In this document: piece after piece, positions 34,693 to 46,340 of the stretch
Layout: every line of letters begins with the position of its first letter
How positions within the stretch are numbered: position 1 is the first letter of the stretch
Assembly (NCBI GenBank): GCA_963931925.1
Contig: OZ007579.1
Coordinates: 39,283,457 to 39,347,456, forward strand
Direction: 5' to 3'
DNA: 64,000 bases
Origin: Onchidella celtica
Taxonomy: Eukaryota > Mollusca > Gastropoda > Systellommatophora > Onchidiidae
The notes under the pieces: model-generated
What the model was told of the DNA's origin: nothing
Databases searched by the model: none
Seen by the model: the letters and a program-made list of their open reading frames with translations, nothing else
Program-made: the position numbers and the translations under genes

Positions 34693-36223
34693 CAGTGTTT
34701 CTCAAGGTTGGGATGTGGGACTTCAGAATGTTGCGTAGGGATTGTTCATAGAAATTTTAATTTCATAGTGTATTTTAACTTAACTGTATGGATAAACTAG
34801 GTATTTGACTATATCGTGTTGATGCCTTCCTGGCTTAACTCGAACTAAATGGTTAAAATAGAATTGCAAACTTTCTCCGAACATCAGAATGTTGCGTAGG
34901 GATTGTTCATAGAAATTGCAAACTTTGTCCGAACATTGTGAGATGCACGTTTATTGTTATTGGGTGTTTTTTTTAAAACTAAAGTGGGGCCTGGGGCAAA
35001 AAAGCTTGATGTCACAAATCCCAGACTGGGAGATGTAATAAGTTATGACAGGACAACAATCACGAACGAACAAGTTTAACACTTAACAGAACAACCCATC
35101 AGACTCACACATTTATTAAACATAATTACACAGATAATAGCGCCATTACATACATTATATTATTGAATTTAACTGCCGTACAACGGCCTTACTCCCACAT
35201 GCACTCTTCCCTCAGATCCACAACCCGGTAGTTACTTCCTAAAGACACTTCGGCCTCAGCCTCTCCCATCAGGGTCTTAATAGCACATTAATAATTCACT
35301 GGCACCGCAGTCTCTCAATATCACCTTCCTATTGCCATAACACCTTAGCATTCCACTAGCACCTCAGCAGGGCAATAGCACATTATCATTTCAATAGCCC
35401 ATCAACATGGCAATAGTACATTATCATTTCAATAGCCCATCAACATGGCAATAGTACATTATCATTTCAATTAGCACATTCACGCTCATATCTACGTCCC
35501 TGTCCGTGGCCAGACTGCCACGACTTTATGTGCCTCTACTGTCCTGCACCGACAGCCTCACTCTTGGCCTATGTGTGGCCTCCGGCCCTATGCTGGCCTA
35601 TCCCCTGTGCTCACCGAGGTGGCTCTTCGGCCCGTCCCCGACACCTACAAGAATAACATTACATTGGTATAATACCATACCATTTCTATTCACTCCACCT
35701 CTCCTTACAACCCATGAAGCGTACACACAATAGTTCACATTTCACTCACCAAACATCTTACGGTAACACACCTCCATCGTAGTACACAATACTCACTCGT
35801 GCTACAAATCCATGAACTCAACTTTCATCTATCGCTCATGGCGCACATTGCTATATCCAATATCAAGGACTTCCACATTCCTCACATATACTTATTTACA
35901 TCATGGTAATAGACGAATATAATACATCAATCATAATTATCAATCATTGTTTCACCTACCAGTCATCACTGGAAAAAACTCTCTCACTAGTCTTCCGACT
36001 GCTCCCCTCATGTTCGCCCACTGGGCTTTCTCTTGCGTCCGCTCTTTAGGACGTTCTAACTTGCAGTGATAGTAATACAGCGCTCTCGCCTCCTTCAGAC
36101 CCCCACCACTCATAACATGCACGCTTTCCCTTACTTGTCTACGTGCGTTAATTTTACTCTCCTCCTTTCCCCCCGTAATTATTAACTATCGCTCACTCCA
36201 CTCGTGACACTTGAGAAACACTG
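34693..36223. repeat. hAT-like MITE interrupted by a solo LTR
   Basis: The left end CAGTGTTTCTCAAGGTTGGG and the right end TTGAGAAACACTG (36211-36223) belong to the same family as 34081. The 35010-36209 LTR and one copy of its duplication split the element between AAAAAGCTTGA and GAAACACTG. The flanking octamers are GTCTTAGC and GTCTAGAC, an imperfect match. Confidence 0.78.
35010..36209 (-). repeat. Solo LTR, family B, minus orientation
   Basis: The 1200-bp LTR has plus-strand ends TGTCACAAATCCC and CACTCGTGACA, the inverse of the 29950 copy. The 5-bp duplication CTTGA is perfect (35005-35009 and 36210-36214). A small internal duplication (ATCATTTCAATAGCCCATCA, twice near 35380-35450) distinguishes it. 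Confidence 0.93.
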
Positions 36224-36566
36224 GTCTAGACCATAAACAGGAAACCTTAAATTGAGACGAAATCAGTGTAATTTTGAAGTACAGCTCTCGAGTAAAACGC
36301 TCGAAAAATGATATATCAGCATGACTGTCTTCAACTTGTCGAGTGCAGAATTCCTGTCGACGTGACAAAACAACCCTGTATTTACTTTGTAGAAAAGTCT
36401 CTGTTTTATTTGCTACTGGGAATTGTATTAATTCATATCGTCACCTAATTTCTTGTTTTTTCTAACTCCACTTTTTGCACAACTGAGAAGTTCGACATTA
36501 AACGTTTGCGACTTTAGTATCATGATAAGGAGTTAGAATAAACAAACTGTGACACAGCTTGATAAT

Positions 36567-37020
36567 TATTTGTATTTGTATTAATTGTATTTGTATTTTG
36601 TATACTTCTTTAATCTCATTTGGGAAATCTGCCTTTGTGCTATTGCAGCCCAGTTATAATTGGAGCAGGCACGTCGTCGCCACAGTGCAGCACCGGTTGG
36701 CGATTGTTTTTTTTTTTGTTTTTTTGGAGGGGGGAAGATGAGGGAGGGATGGGGAGGGAATAGTAGGGATGAATTTTATTTAATTTTGCCCGGACAGCGG
36801 CCTGTTCGGCCTGTTCGGCCTGCTCTTTACGATTTCCAACTGCCAAGGTATCTTGAACGTGCGCAACGTGCACACGGGCCCTCCGAATTTTTTCGTCCTT
36901 ATCCGAGAAGACTAGATATTCGATCCTACCCCCCAATAGAATCAGTTACACGAAAATATGAGAAAAATCCCAAACTTCCAACGTGCCTGCACCGGGCGGG
37001 TTTATACGCCATGTCGCATG
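36567..37020 (-). repeat. Near full-length tRNA-derived SINE
   Basis: On the minus strand the order is a GTGCAGGCACGTTGGAAGTT-like junction, TAGGATCGAATATCTAGTCT, CGGATAAGGACG, GCACGTTGCGCACGTTCAAG, ACCTTGGCAGTTGG, then GGCGACGACGTGCCTGCTCC and the tail CCCAAATGAGATTAAAGAAG. It supplies the uninterrupted arrangement for comparison with 29815-31390. The tRNA-like head near 36990-37020 is decayed. Confidence 0.7.
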
Positions 37021-37137
37021 TTAAACAAGTGTCAAAGATTGCATTTGGTATACCTCTTTTACACGCTAAAAGATCCCCCAGCTTTTCGGAAAATGGGAGT
37101 AGAACAAACAAGAACTAAGCAAAGAGACTGGAAACGG

Positions 37138-37536
37138 TGAGATGAGACACTCCCCTTCTTCGCACCTCTTAAAAAATCCTGCACAGTTTGCCAGCTGATT
37201 GGGGGGGGGGGGGGGGGGAGCGGGCCCCATGGTGCACAGAATGAAAAGAATGGTTGTTATGATGATTATGATAAATTAATGATGAGGATTTGTTAGTGCT
37301 ACTGCGACCAAAAAAAAAAAAGAAAAATGGAAAAATAGCCAGAGTTTTCCCAATGTCATTGAATTATAATTACAAAGTAAATGACGTCAATCAAGGCTGA
37401 CAGCGATAGCTGAACACTGAACAAAATTCAACAATTTTACCTATTTGGATGTGTAGAATACACCATTTTATAATGATTAAGTGCATTCGCCGCTAGGTGG
37501 CGGTGCGAAATCTGTGGACGCTAACTGTCTCATCTT
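37138..37536 (-). repeat. MITE with TAAGATGAGA termini, inverted copy
   Basis: Left GAGATGAGACACTCCCCTTC then CGCACCTCTTAAAAAATCC, and right GCATTCGCCGCTAGGTGGCG then TCTCATCTTA, mirror the 26424 element. An inserted G18 run and a poly-A run lengthen this copy. Confidence 0.6.
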
Positions 37537-37544
37537 ATTATTTT

Positions 37545-37665
37545 TTGTATTTTTTTATTTTGTATTCTTCGTTAATCCCATTAGGGAAATTTGCCGTAGT
37601 GGTCAAGATTGCAGGCCAGTTACAACTGGCGCAGACACGTCCTCACCGGGGCAACGCAGTATCTT
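37545..37665 (-). repeat. SINE tail fragment
   Basis: TTTGTATTCTTCGTTAATCC, TTAGGGAAATTTGCC and GGCGCAGACACGTCCTCACC correspond to the tail of the 36567 SINE, without a head. Confidence 0.6.
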
Positions 37666-38023
37666 TGAACTGAGGTCGCGATATTAATATAAGAGAAAAG
37701 CGTTACGGCACTCGCCTGCAATTTAATGTGCCCCTCACTAATCCTCAGTTCATACCGTGGTGTATGTACTTCCACTTCTGTATGATTGTCTACAGAATGT
37801 CGTCGCATGAGCATAAAAGTTTAACTCAGTTTTGAATGTCTATCGTTGTCCATTTACGATTACATGGGATTGCACCACTGACCCAATGTTGGGACTTGAT
37901 TGTCCAAGGTAACCAAAGTTTGTTTTGTGATATGTGTGGAACTGATCATGTGTTGGATATTTTGATCCCTCTCTTTTGATCCTAATCTCTCTTTCATTGT
38001 CTTGATGTATTAAATGTTCTTAA

Positions 38024-38029
<6 letters not shown>

Positions 38030-38067
<38 letters not shown>

Positions 38068-38190
38068 TCTCTGTCCCTCTTCCTTCCCCTGTCTTTTACC
38101 TCATATCCCTCTTCTCTCTCTATCGTCTCTCCTCTGCTCTCCTGGCGCTAGATTTCTCTCTCCCTCCCTCCTTCCACTCTTTTTCTTTCT

Positions 38191-38235
<45 letters not shown>
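38030..38235. repeat. (TC)n-rich simple repeats
   Basis: Two pure (TC)n blocks (about 38032-38063 and 38202-38229) joined by pyrimidine-rich sequence. Confidence 0.85.
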
Positions 38236-38659
38236 CCGCTCTCCCATTCCCTTTTTCTAACTATTTTAAATACCCTCTTATCTTATCTTTCGTATTTACG
38301 AACTATTGTGACAGCTATAAATGTGTAACTTTAAACTTTTGTCAATGTCTGTGTCGGCATAATTATTATGTATAAATTCTTCAGACGTCTGTCGGGTAAT
38401 TATGATTGTGGTGAATGTGACAGAGAAATGTGACAAATAAGTCAAATGGACCAAAACTATAATTGATAGTTCTCCTATGGTTATGAGGCCTGGGAGATGG
38501 ACACGAGGCTGACTGATGTCCTCACCCCGTATGGACAAACCCTTAATGTGAGCCCATTAATTCGTTGTTTGTATAATGTAGCGTTCTAAACGCTTTGTGA
38601 TAGCTGGGAGCAGGAAGGATGGGGAGTTTCGTGAGAGTTCTTGTTTTATTTGGACTTGA

Positions 38660-39190
38660 GCAAATAGATAGATGGATGGAGGGAGGGAGGGAAGAGGGAG
38701 GGGCGGAGAGAGGACAGGGAGGGGTGGGTGGGTGGATGGATAGATGGATGGAGGGAGGGAGAGAGGAAAGGGATGGATGGGTGGGTGGGTGGTTGGATAG
38801 ATGGATGGAGGGAGGGAGAGAGGAAAATGAGGGATGGGTGGGTTGTTGGATAGATGGATGGAGGGAGGGAGAGAAAATGGAATGGAGGAGGGATGATTAG
38901 GTGGATGGAAGGTGGGAGAGAGAGAGGATGAGAGATGGATGGATAAATGGATGATTGGGTGGAGGGAGGGAGAAAGAAAGGGGGGGTGGAAGGCGGGGGA
39001 GAGAGAGAGAGAGAAAGGGAAGGATTGATGGATGGGTGATTAGGTTAATGGACAGAGGGAGGGAGAGAGAGAGAGAAAGGGATGAATGGATGGATGGATG
39101 ATTGGGTGGGTTGAGGGAGGGAGGACAGAGAAAGATGAATGGATGGATGGATGGATGGACTGGTTGGATGGAATGACTGGTTGGATGGCT
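38660..39190. repeat. (GGAT)n/(GGGA)n repeat block
   Basis: GATGGATGGAGGGAGGGAGA-type units recur with a loose higher-order period (GGTTGGATAGATGGATGGAG near 38791 and 38843). Open frames across it are artefacts. Confidence 0.88.
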
Positions 39191-39499
39191 GGATGGACAT
39201 AATTACATAAGAAGCTAGATCAATAAACGTTTGTTTCGCGTAAACTTGAAACTAACCCATTTTCCAAAAAACGTTCCGCGAGTACCCAGTAAACACTATC
39301 AACGTATCTTCTCCCTTCCATTCTAGTGGTCCATTAGCCGAAGCTTTTAGTACTGTCTAACATAATTATTTGTTTAAGAGTCTGTAGGTTTTTAAATAGT
39401 TAATTGACCAAATGGGTTTTCGGTCCCATGAGGAAAAATTGGTAATAAGCCAAATCTTCTGGGTTTGTTAGGCATTCTAGTTTTTAGGAACCTTCAAAT

Positions 39500-39892
39500 C
39501 TTATTTTATTATTAAAAAAAAGGTAGTGGCGGGAGTAATTCATTGTCGTGCAATTTTAGCATTTTTTCTACTCGACACTACAGCCTAAATGACAATTTCA
39601 AAAGTCATAAGATTAATTTTCTTAAGTGTCAACTAATCCAGCCCAATTATGTTTGTATAGACCGGTTGTGTTGATTCAAGTTGCAGGTATTTTTGTAAGC
39701 TCACCTCACCGGAAACATTCAATTCGGTGCGCGCAATTATTTCCCTACCAGAAATGTGTGCGTAGTGCTTTGGTGGGCATGAAATTTGTAGTAAGACTGT
39801 AGGATATATGGAAAGCTTTCTAGACCAAAGAGAGAGAGAGAGAAGGATGGGTTCATAGGTTTATCTCGGAGAATGCCGGGAACTTCACCTAG
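39500..39892 (+). repeat. R390 repeat, tandem unit 1
   Basis: The unit contains GGGAGTAATT (39531), CTACAGCCTAAATGACA, CTCAAGTGTCAACTAA-like sequence, GTGCGTAGTGCTTTGGTGGG, a (GA)n run and GAATGCCGGG, ending CACCTAG (39886-39892). The next unit's GGAGTAATT begins 390 bp after this one's. The CTAG end preceded by a short GC-rich palindrome is Helitron-like, but no 5' TC terminus was established. Confidence 0.65.
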
Positions 39893-39940
39893 TTATAAAA
39901 TAAAAATTAAAAAATGTGGCTGGAGTAATTCGGTGTGGTG

Positions 39941-40305
39941 CACAGACTAATAAATTAACCAGACTGGAAACACGAGTTTCGGGCTGTGTCGTTTTTTACG
40001 GAATTTCCCGAGCGACGACTGTATAACCAACATGGCCGCCGCTCGGGAAATTCCGATTCTAGTTCAATCTGCCATAGAAATTTCTTTTCATTTGTCAAGA
40101 TTGGTCGTACATGTATGAATTTCTTGGTGCGGAACCAAACTTCCGCGTTCAGTAGGCGCGTCAAAATGGTGTCATTCAAAATTGTAGCTATGCTGAAGCG
40201 TCGGTCGCTACCTTAATCCTAATATGGCGGATGGTTCATGACCTTTCGCTGTTTTGTGACGTCACACAGTGGGATCATCCAATCTGGTTAATTTATTAGT
40301 CTGTG
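39941..40305 (+). repeat. hAT-like MITE, CACAGACTAATAA family, copy 1
   Basis: The element is 365 bp with TIRs of about 25 bp (CACAGACTAATAAATTAACC and complement). The flanking octamers GTGTGGTG and GTATGGTG match at 7 of 8. The interior has two near-complementary TTTCCCGAGC / GCTCGGGAAA arms around ACCAACATGGCCGCC and a TGTGACGTCACA palindrome. It has no coding capacity. Confidence 0.85.
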
Positions 40306-40570
40306 GTATGGTGCAAATTTGGCTAAATTTTTGCTCAAGGCTACAGCCTGAGTGACAGTCTCAAAAAATACAACATTAATTTTCTCAAGTGTCAACTAAG
40401 CTAACCTAATCGCTTTTGTAGCGGCCTGTCGTGTTTATTATTCAAATTTCAGGCAATTGTTCAAAACAAGTTATAAAAATGTTCAATACTACAATGTTCT
40501 CTGCTAGTGCTCCCTTTGACAATCTCACCACACGGAGAGACTGTCTGACAAGCGTTCGGTTGGTGTGTAC

Positions 40571-40935
40571 CACAGACTAATAAATTAACCAGACTGGATG
40601 ATCCCATTGTGTGACGTCACAAAACAGCGAAAGGTCATGAACCATCCGCCATATTAGGTTTACGGTAACGACCGACGCTTCAGCATAGCTACCATTTTGA
40701 ATGACACCATTTTGACGCGCATACTGAACGCGGAAGTTTGGTTCCGCACCAAGAAATTAATACATGTACAACCAATCTTGACAAATGAAAAGAAACTTCT
40801 ATGGCAGATAGAACTGGAATCGAAATTTCCCGAGCGGCGGCCATGTTGGTTATACAGTCGTCGCTCGGGAAATTCCGTAAAAAACGGCACAGCCCGAAGC
40901 TCGTGTTTCTAGTCTGGTTAATTTATTAGTCTGTG
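40571..40935 (-). repeat. hAT-like MITE, CACAGACTAATAA family, copy 2
   Basis: The same 365-bp element in opposite orientation, 265 bp from copy 1. The target duplication GTGTGTAC is perfect (40563-40570 and 40936-40943). Confidence 0.9.
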
Positions 40936-41419
40936 GTGTGTACTGCTCTGCTGGGCATGAGTTCTGAAGCAAGACAAGGGAATATTATGGGAAATTGTCC
41001 AGGTTGGAGAGAGGAAGAGAGAAGGGTGGTAACACATGTTTATGCCGGGTACCTCATCTAGTAGTAGTAAGTGAAACATTTTTACTACTGAAAGCGTCAT
41101 AACGTTCCTGAAAATGAGATGATGTGATGAAGACTAAAACTAAAACATGCCAAGTATGTACCAGGTAAATATCACAGACGCTCTGGATCCACAGAAGGCG
41201 TTCAAGGCATGATCAAAGTATTATGCTGAAGAAACAGAGCAATATAATCCAAAACAGAAATAACAGCAGTAATAATCAATATTAACAATAACATAACGGT
41301 TGAGAATAATAAGAAAAGAAGATAGATAACGGAAGAAAACGATAATTACGGAAGTGTTGATGAGAACGTTTAGTAAAATATAAGAAGACAGTCCGAAAAA
41401 AAAAATAGAATGCGTAGTG

Positions 41420-41684
41420 AAGAGAGAGGATGAGAGAGAAGGAGGGAAGGGGTCGAAAGAAAGAGGAGGAGAGAAAGGAACCAAAAGAGAGGGATGGGGA
41501 GAGAGACAGAGAGAGAGTGAGTGAGCGAGGTAGAGAGCTGGGAGAGAATGAGGAACTGGGTAGAGAGAAAGAAATAAGGGGGAAAACAGAGGAAGCGAGA
41601 GAGGGAGAAAACGAGAGAGGTATAGAGCAGTAAGAGAATGGAGAACTGGGCAGAGAGAAAGAGATATGGGGGAGAAACAGAGCT

Positions 41685-41717
<33 letters not shown>

Positions 41718-42057
41718 GGCAGAAAGCAGCAAGAGAAAGGGAGAAACTAGGAAGATTTCAATTAGAACTATAACCATCGGAGAGAGAGAGAGAGACAGAG
41801 ATTAACAAAGAGAGAGAGAGATTGACAGAGAGAGAGAGAGAGATTGACAGAGAGAGAGAGAGAGAGATTGACAGAGAGAGAGAGAGAGAGAGAGAGAGAT
41901 TGACAGAGAGAGAGAGATTGACAGAGAGAGAGAGAGAGAGAGAGAGATTGACAGAGAGAGAGAGAGAGATTGACACAGAGAGAGATTGACAGAGAGAGAG
42001 AGAGAGAGAGAGAGAGATTGACAGAGAGAGAGAGAGAGATTGACACAGAGAGAGATT

Positions 42058-42105
<48 letters not shown>
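41420..42105. repeat. (GA)n tract with GATTGACAGA units
   Basis: Purine-rich sequence; from about 41800 the word GATTGACAGAGAGAGAGA recurs more than ten times with variable (GA)n spacers. It is a compound micro/minisatellite. Confidence 0.9.
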
Positions 42106-42108
<3 letters not shown>

Positions 42109-43289
42109 GTAGGAAATGAATCATTTAAGTTCCCGCATCAGAACTTGACGCAACGGAGTAATAATACTACACACACTATCATGGACACAATATGATATAT
42201 CCAAGAGGTTATGTAAACGTATTAAATGACTCTCAGCTTTGCTTCTCTGCAAAGAAAAAAAGCAGAGAACGAAAATAAAGGAGATTTTGCGTAATTAAGA
42301 ATAGTAATGTCCCGGCTCCCATGAACCGGTTTCGACTAATTGGCTGGGTGACGTCACGATATTGAGTTTCAGTGTAACCTCGCCCACGAACCTGTGTGCT
42401 CGCAATGACACTCCAATTTGTGACGTCAGCATCCAACGAGTCAGCTATCAAATTAGGCTAGTGCGTGCTGAGACGAGATAATAATTATGCAACTTATGAC
42501 GAACAGGCTATACCAAGGCCCAGTAGCTACCTAAGCTGGCTAAATTAAGTTCAGTTTGGTTTCTCCGCCAAAGGCAGAGGACGGGTTTGAGTTAGATTTT
42601 GGGTTTAACGGCACGTCGGCCCCATAACAACCACTTTGAGCCCTTCACAGATTTTTAAAATATTTTTCTTTATCTTCCTTTGGGTTAGTTTTCAGCTCTG
42701 AGATTCTTGTAGATAGGATCAAATACAAGTGAAATTCAAAACCTAAACCGAACGGAAAAAAGGCCCAAAATGAAAAGTATATCTATCTGCAATATATTTT
42801 TTCTAAATATGATAAAAATCTGTAACTTGTACATTTTGGCCTCCTTCGGAAAAATGACAAGATGCACGGAGGGCGGAAATGAATAAGATTTTACGTAAAT
42901 AACGGCAGTAAAGCGGCAAAGACAGCCAAGATAGATTCAGCAAGACAGTGTGTAAATTTGATCATACGAGGTATCTTCTCGGATGTGTACACATTTTCAT
43001 CGAATCTGCCGGTTTGTGATCCCACGGTTAACTGTTCAATAAACCTTTGCACTTGGCAAAAATACTGCCTGCCCACTCTAATCTACAGATCGGGGACTTA
43101 TTATGAACTTGCTGGATGGAATGTTGTACTTTGGACAAGGACTGCAGTGTTTCTCATAGTGAAGCGCATGTACGTCCTGCCTTAAGTGGGTCATGATCGT
43201 TCAGAATGGGGCGTGGGAATTTTTTATAAAAGAATATTGTTACAAGTATGTATGTCCCCCAAGGTTGTTGTTTTTCATTTTTTGCACTA
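42106..43289. other. Mostly unassigned; CRE-like repeat fragment
   Basis: 42345-42430 has GGGTGACGTCACGAT and TTTGTGACGTCAGCATCCAA then CGAGTCAGCTA, resembling the unit at 18960-19165. Nothing else is supported; frames at 42.9-43.2 kb overlap on both strands and lack domains. Confidence 0.45.
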
Positions 43290-43550
43290 GGAATACGTGC
43301 TTTAAAGCCTTGTGTGGCCTCAGAGCTTGAGAGCTCCTCCCGAAATACTCCTAACAACAGCCTTAATTAATTATTCTTTCAGATTTTCTTCTCCAGTTTT
43401 TTTATTGAAAGGGGGCAGGGTTAGGGATGCGATAAGATTTAGGGTTGGGGATAAGGAAGGGGTTAGGGATAGGTACGGATATGTACACGTGTCCCTAGTG
43501 CAAAACGCTTGAGCTGCGTACGTACTTATAACAACAGCCTTCATAGAGAC
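43290..43550. repeat. Dispersed repeat, opposite copy of 20540-20830
   Basis: GAGCTTGAGAGCTCCTCCCG, AAATACTCCTAACAACAGCC, interrupted GTTAGGG words and TGCGTACGTACTTATAACAA mirror the 20.5-kb copy. Confidence 0.6.
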
Positions 43551-43576
43551 GTTACGTTCATAGTGTGATATAACTT

Positions 43577-43783
43577 ACGGAGATATCATACTGAGCCCAG
43601 TCAGACACAGTCAGATACTTCCAGCAAAACGTACATCAAAGAACTAATCTTAAAAACTGCTTGTGTCTGACCGGGCTTAGTTATGATAGGGTCTTCCCAA
43701 ATTTTCTAAGAAAATATAGAAGGCTATAGCGTGCACTTCTTGTCTGCCAGCATCAGTCTGTGTCTGACTGGATTTGGTATCAT
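43577..43783 (+). repeat. Three-armed foldback MITE, copy 1
   Basis: The arm ATCATACTGAGCCCAGTCAG begins the element. Complementary arms occur internally (CTGACCGGGCTTAGTTATGA, about 43659-43678) and at the right end (GTCTGACTGGATTTGGTATC). All three copies of the arm motif are also present, inverted, at 49209-49415. The element is about 207 bp and non-coding. Confidence 0.75.
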
Positions 43784-44749
43784 GGGGGGGGGGGGGTTTC
43801 TCATGTTTGAGAAACACTGACTCCTACAGAGATAGCTAGTAGTTATTGCAAAGGCAGACATTACTTGAGTGCGTGTGAGATACAGCCGTGACTTCTAACA
43901 ATGTCTGAAAAAAAACGGGGCTAAATGATTGAGTTATAACTTTTCCCGCGTACATCGAAACCGGTATATCTGCAGTATATGTCAGAGTGAAGCTGAGACA
44001 TTATCCCATCTAATCTAGGCATGCACGATCAAAAATTGCCAAAAAGCAAGCCTAGCTGGGACCCCACAGTTTTGCTGTGATTTTTATATTACTTCGTCAC
44101 TAGGCGTGCACGAGCCGATATTGATGGGGGGTCAAGTTGAGTGGTGACGTCACGCCATTAAGTTTTAATGAAATTCAACTAGAACTATAACCACGGAGTA
44201 TGTATTTATAGAGAGATCTCACTTCTGCCAAATAGGGAAACTAGGTCGCTGCAGGAAACAAGGATTGAAAGAACCGTCTTCACCAAAGATAGCGTGCATG
44301 TCTGTATACTGTATTTTGTTCGTATTTTTGGGCTGATTGAAACTATTGAGAGCCGTTGGTAAGTTCTTACGCCCCGTGGAAATGCACAAACGGGTAATGT
44401 TTACCGCAGTGACCTACTTTACGCTCCATGCTAACAGTGATTTCGCGGCGCCTCCCGTGTCTCGCAGTGCAAATCGACCAATGGTGAAACTTCTCTATAC
44501 ATATACACTCTCTGATAAAAGTAAGCTTTTTGCACGAGGTGTCACTTAAATTGAAGGTTGTTATGTCACCATCCAACTCGTCCGCCCATCAGAGTTAGCT
44601 GGGACGTGCCTGAGCGTAAGGTTTTCGTGACTCAACCGCTTGTTCTCACACTAATCAACCGGTTTTTTTTTCCTTTCAGGATTAGATATCTCATTAGTCT
44701 CTCATCTCCTGCGGCATCAACCAAAGCCAGTGGTTAGAGCTCACAGCTT
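43784..44749. other. Unassigned; solitary CRE-like unit
   Basis: 44545-44580 carries TTAAATTGAAGGTTGTTATG then TCACCATCCAACTCGTC, matching the last unit at 19130-19160. 44035-44090 resembles 23800-23860. No gene is supported. Confidence 0.45.
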
Positions 44750-44965
44750 GGAGAAAAATAAGAAAGCAGACTACCGCCGCTACCGCCAAGTTGGAAACCA
44801 TCCCGAGGCCCAAAGCAAACGGAGAAAAGGGCGCGACGAAAGCACCCAACACCCAACCCAGACCTGTCCTTCCCCTGCAGTCGCTGTGACAGAGATTACC
44901 TGTTTCCGATAGGCCTCACCAGTCACCAGGGTGACTGTACCCGGCCTGGCTCCAGCATCATTCAC
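44750..44965 (+). pseudogene. Possible LINE C-terminal zinc-finger fragment
   Basis: One plus frame has a basic, Pro-rich stretch and then CSRCDRDYLFPIGLTSHQGD followed by C (near 44870-44935). A Cys-x2-Cys...His...Cys finger of this form occurs at the C-terminal end of some LINE proteins. No RT motif is present and the frame shows no clear end, so the call is tentative. Confidence 0.35.
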
Positions 44966-45535
44966 GGGATCTTTATTTGCGACGTCAGGCTACACGCACA
45001 CCGATGTCCGAGCTTTTGTTTGAGATTATTGTGTAATTCAGCAGGAGAGATTTTTAATGACAAAACATTTTCTCTTCACATCCTCATTTACTTCCCACCC
45101 CTTTTCGTGTGCCTAACTGAGACAGCATTTCCCATCTTTAATTCAAAATGTGGCAAAAAGAAAAGAGATTGCATATAGCAAAGACACGCGTAAGAAATAA
45201 TGCAGAATCGATACACTAAAAACTCAAGGGAAAAGATTAATAATAATTATATTGTGACTTTCCCGTCTCTAGCCAGAGGAGTCTTGGCGGACTGAGAAAG
45301 CATCACAGTATTTCTTAATTATTTAGTCCCTTTAAAGTAAACTTCCGACCACTGTCTGTGTGCCTGGACGGTTATCTCAGAAAGTTGTGGACAGATTTCA
45401 ACCTCATTTATCATAGTATTATTTGTTTCACAAGTCGGCTGAAGTCCAAGTGCGAGAAGGCGGGTGGAACGAGGGAGAAGGTAAGGAGAATCAGTGTCCA
45501 TGGAGATGTAAGTTTTTCACAGCAGAAACAAAGCC

Positions 45536-45728
45536 TAAAGCTGTGTTTTCTTGTGTACGGAAACTGGAACGGCAAAGGAAACGTCAAAAATCCATCAAGT
45601 AATTTAAAAAAAAGAGGGTTTCCATTAGTGCTGAAACAGCGTTTCTCTGTATGAAAACATGATTTCTATTTCACTACTTCATATTACGTATCCGTTTCCG
45701 CTTCGGTACATATGAGAACCCAGCTTAA
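45536..45728 (+). repeat. TTAA-type MITE, both ends present
   Basis: The left end AAAGCTGTGTTTTCTTGTGT then ACGGAAACTGG pairs with the right end CCGCTTCGGTACATATGAGA then ACCCAGCTTAA. TTAA at 45725-45728 is intact and the left one is mutated. The same family occurs at 16788 and 48204. Confidence 0.7.
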
Positions 45729-46089
45729 ACCATGTTTATCTGGAACCATTAAACACATGTTACAATGTCAGAGACCTCAGTTGACCCAGATCTGAGACTA
45801 AGAGCTGCCGGTAAAAAGCTCTAATGGTGATAAAGATTGTTTGTAGGGTGGAAAATGTTGATTTTGGTAGGTGTGGGCGTGTGGACCTGGTCATTCTACC
45901 AATTATTGAGATTCTCCTGGTCAGCAGTGGCCAGGGCATGATGGAGAGTTAAGAAGGTGTTGAAACCCTTTTGAAAATAAGCAAAAACTGTACTAATTTC
46001 TTTAAAATGCGCCGTACTGTCGCTTGAGCAGAGAAAGTGTCCCACGGATAAGACGTCTAATGTCTAATGGGATAGATACAGAGGTAGAA

Positions 46090-46340
46090 CTGCAAAACCT
46101 TACAGTTAGTAGAATAACTTTACTTTACAGTTTACTACAGTACTTTACAGTTAGAAGAACAGCTGCACTTTACAGTTAATAGTACTACAGCGCTTTACAG
46201 TTAGTAGAACGGCTGTACTCTACAGTTAGTAGGACTACAGTACTTTACAGTTAGTAGAACAGCTGTACTTTACAGTTAGTAGGACTACAGTACTTTACAG
46301 TTTGTAGAACAGCTGAACTTTACAGACAGTAGAACAACAA
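46090..46340. repeat. Minisatellite with a TTTACAGTTAGTAG core
   Basis: About ten half-units of 25-26 bp, arranged as a ~51-bp dimer whose halves differ (TAGAACAGCTGTAC versus TAGGACTACAGTAC). Confidence 0.85.

Larger units (their letters stand above)
39893..41061 (+). repeat. R390 repeat, tandem unit 2 carrying two MITEs
   Basis: Removing the two 365-bp MITEs and one copy of each 8-bp duplication leaves about 420 bp that parallels unit 1: CTACAGCCTGAGTGACAGTC, TCTCAAGTGTCAACTAAGC, ATTATGGGAAATTGTCC, a GAGAGAGGAAG tract, ATGCCGGGTACC, ending CATCTAG (41055-41061). Confidence 0.68.

Noticed and set aside
44337-44549. A possible small host gene at 44.3-44.6 kb
   Set aside because: Both strands are open over the same interval, and the right part is a dispersed CRE-like repeat unit.
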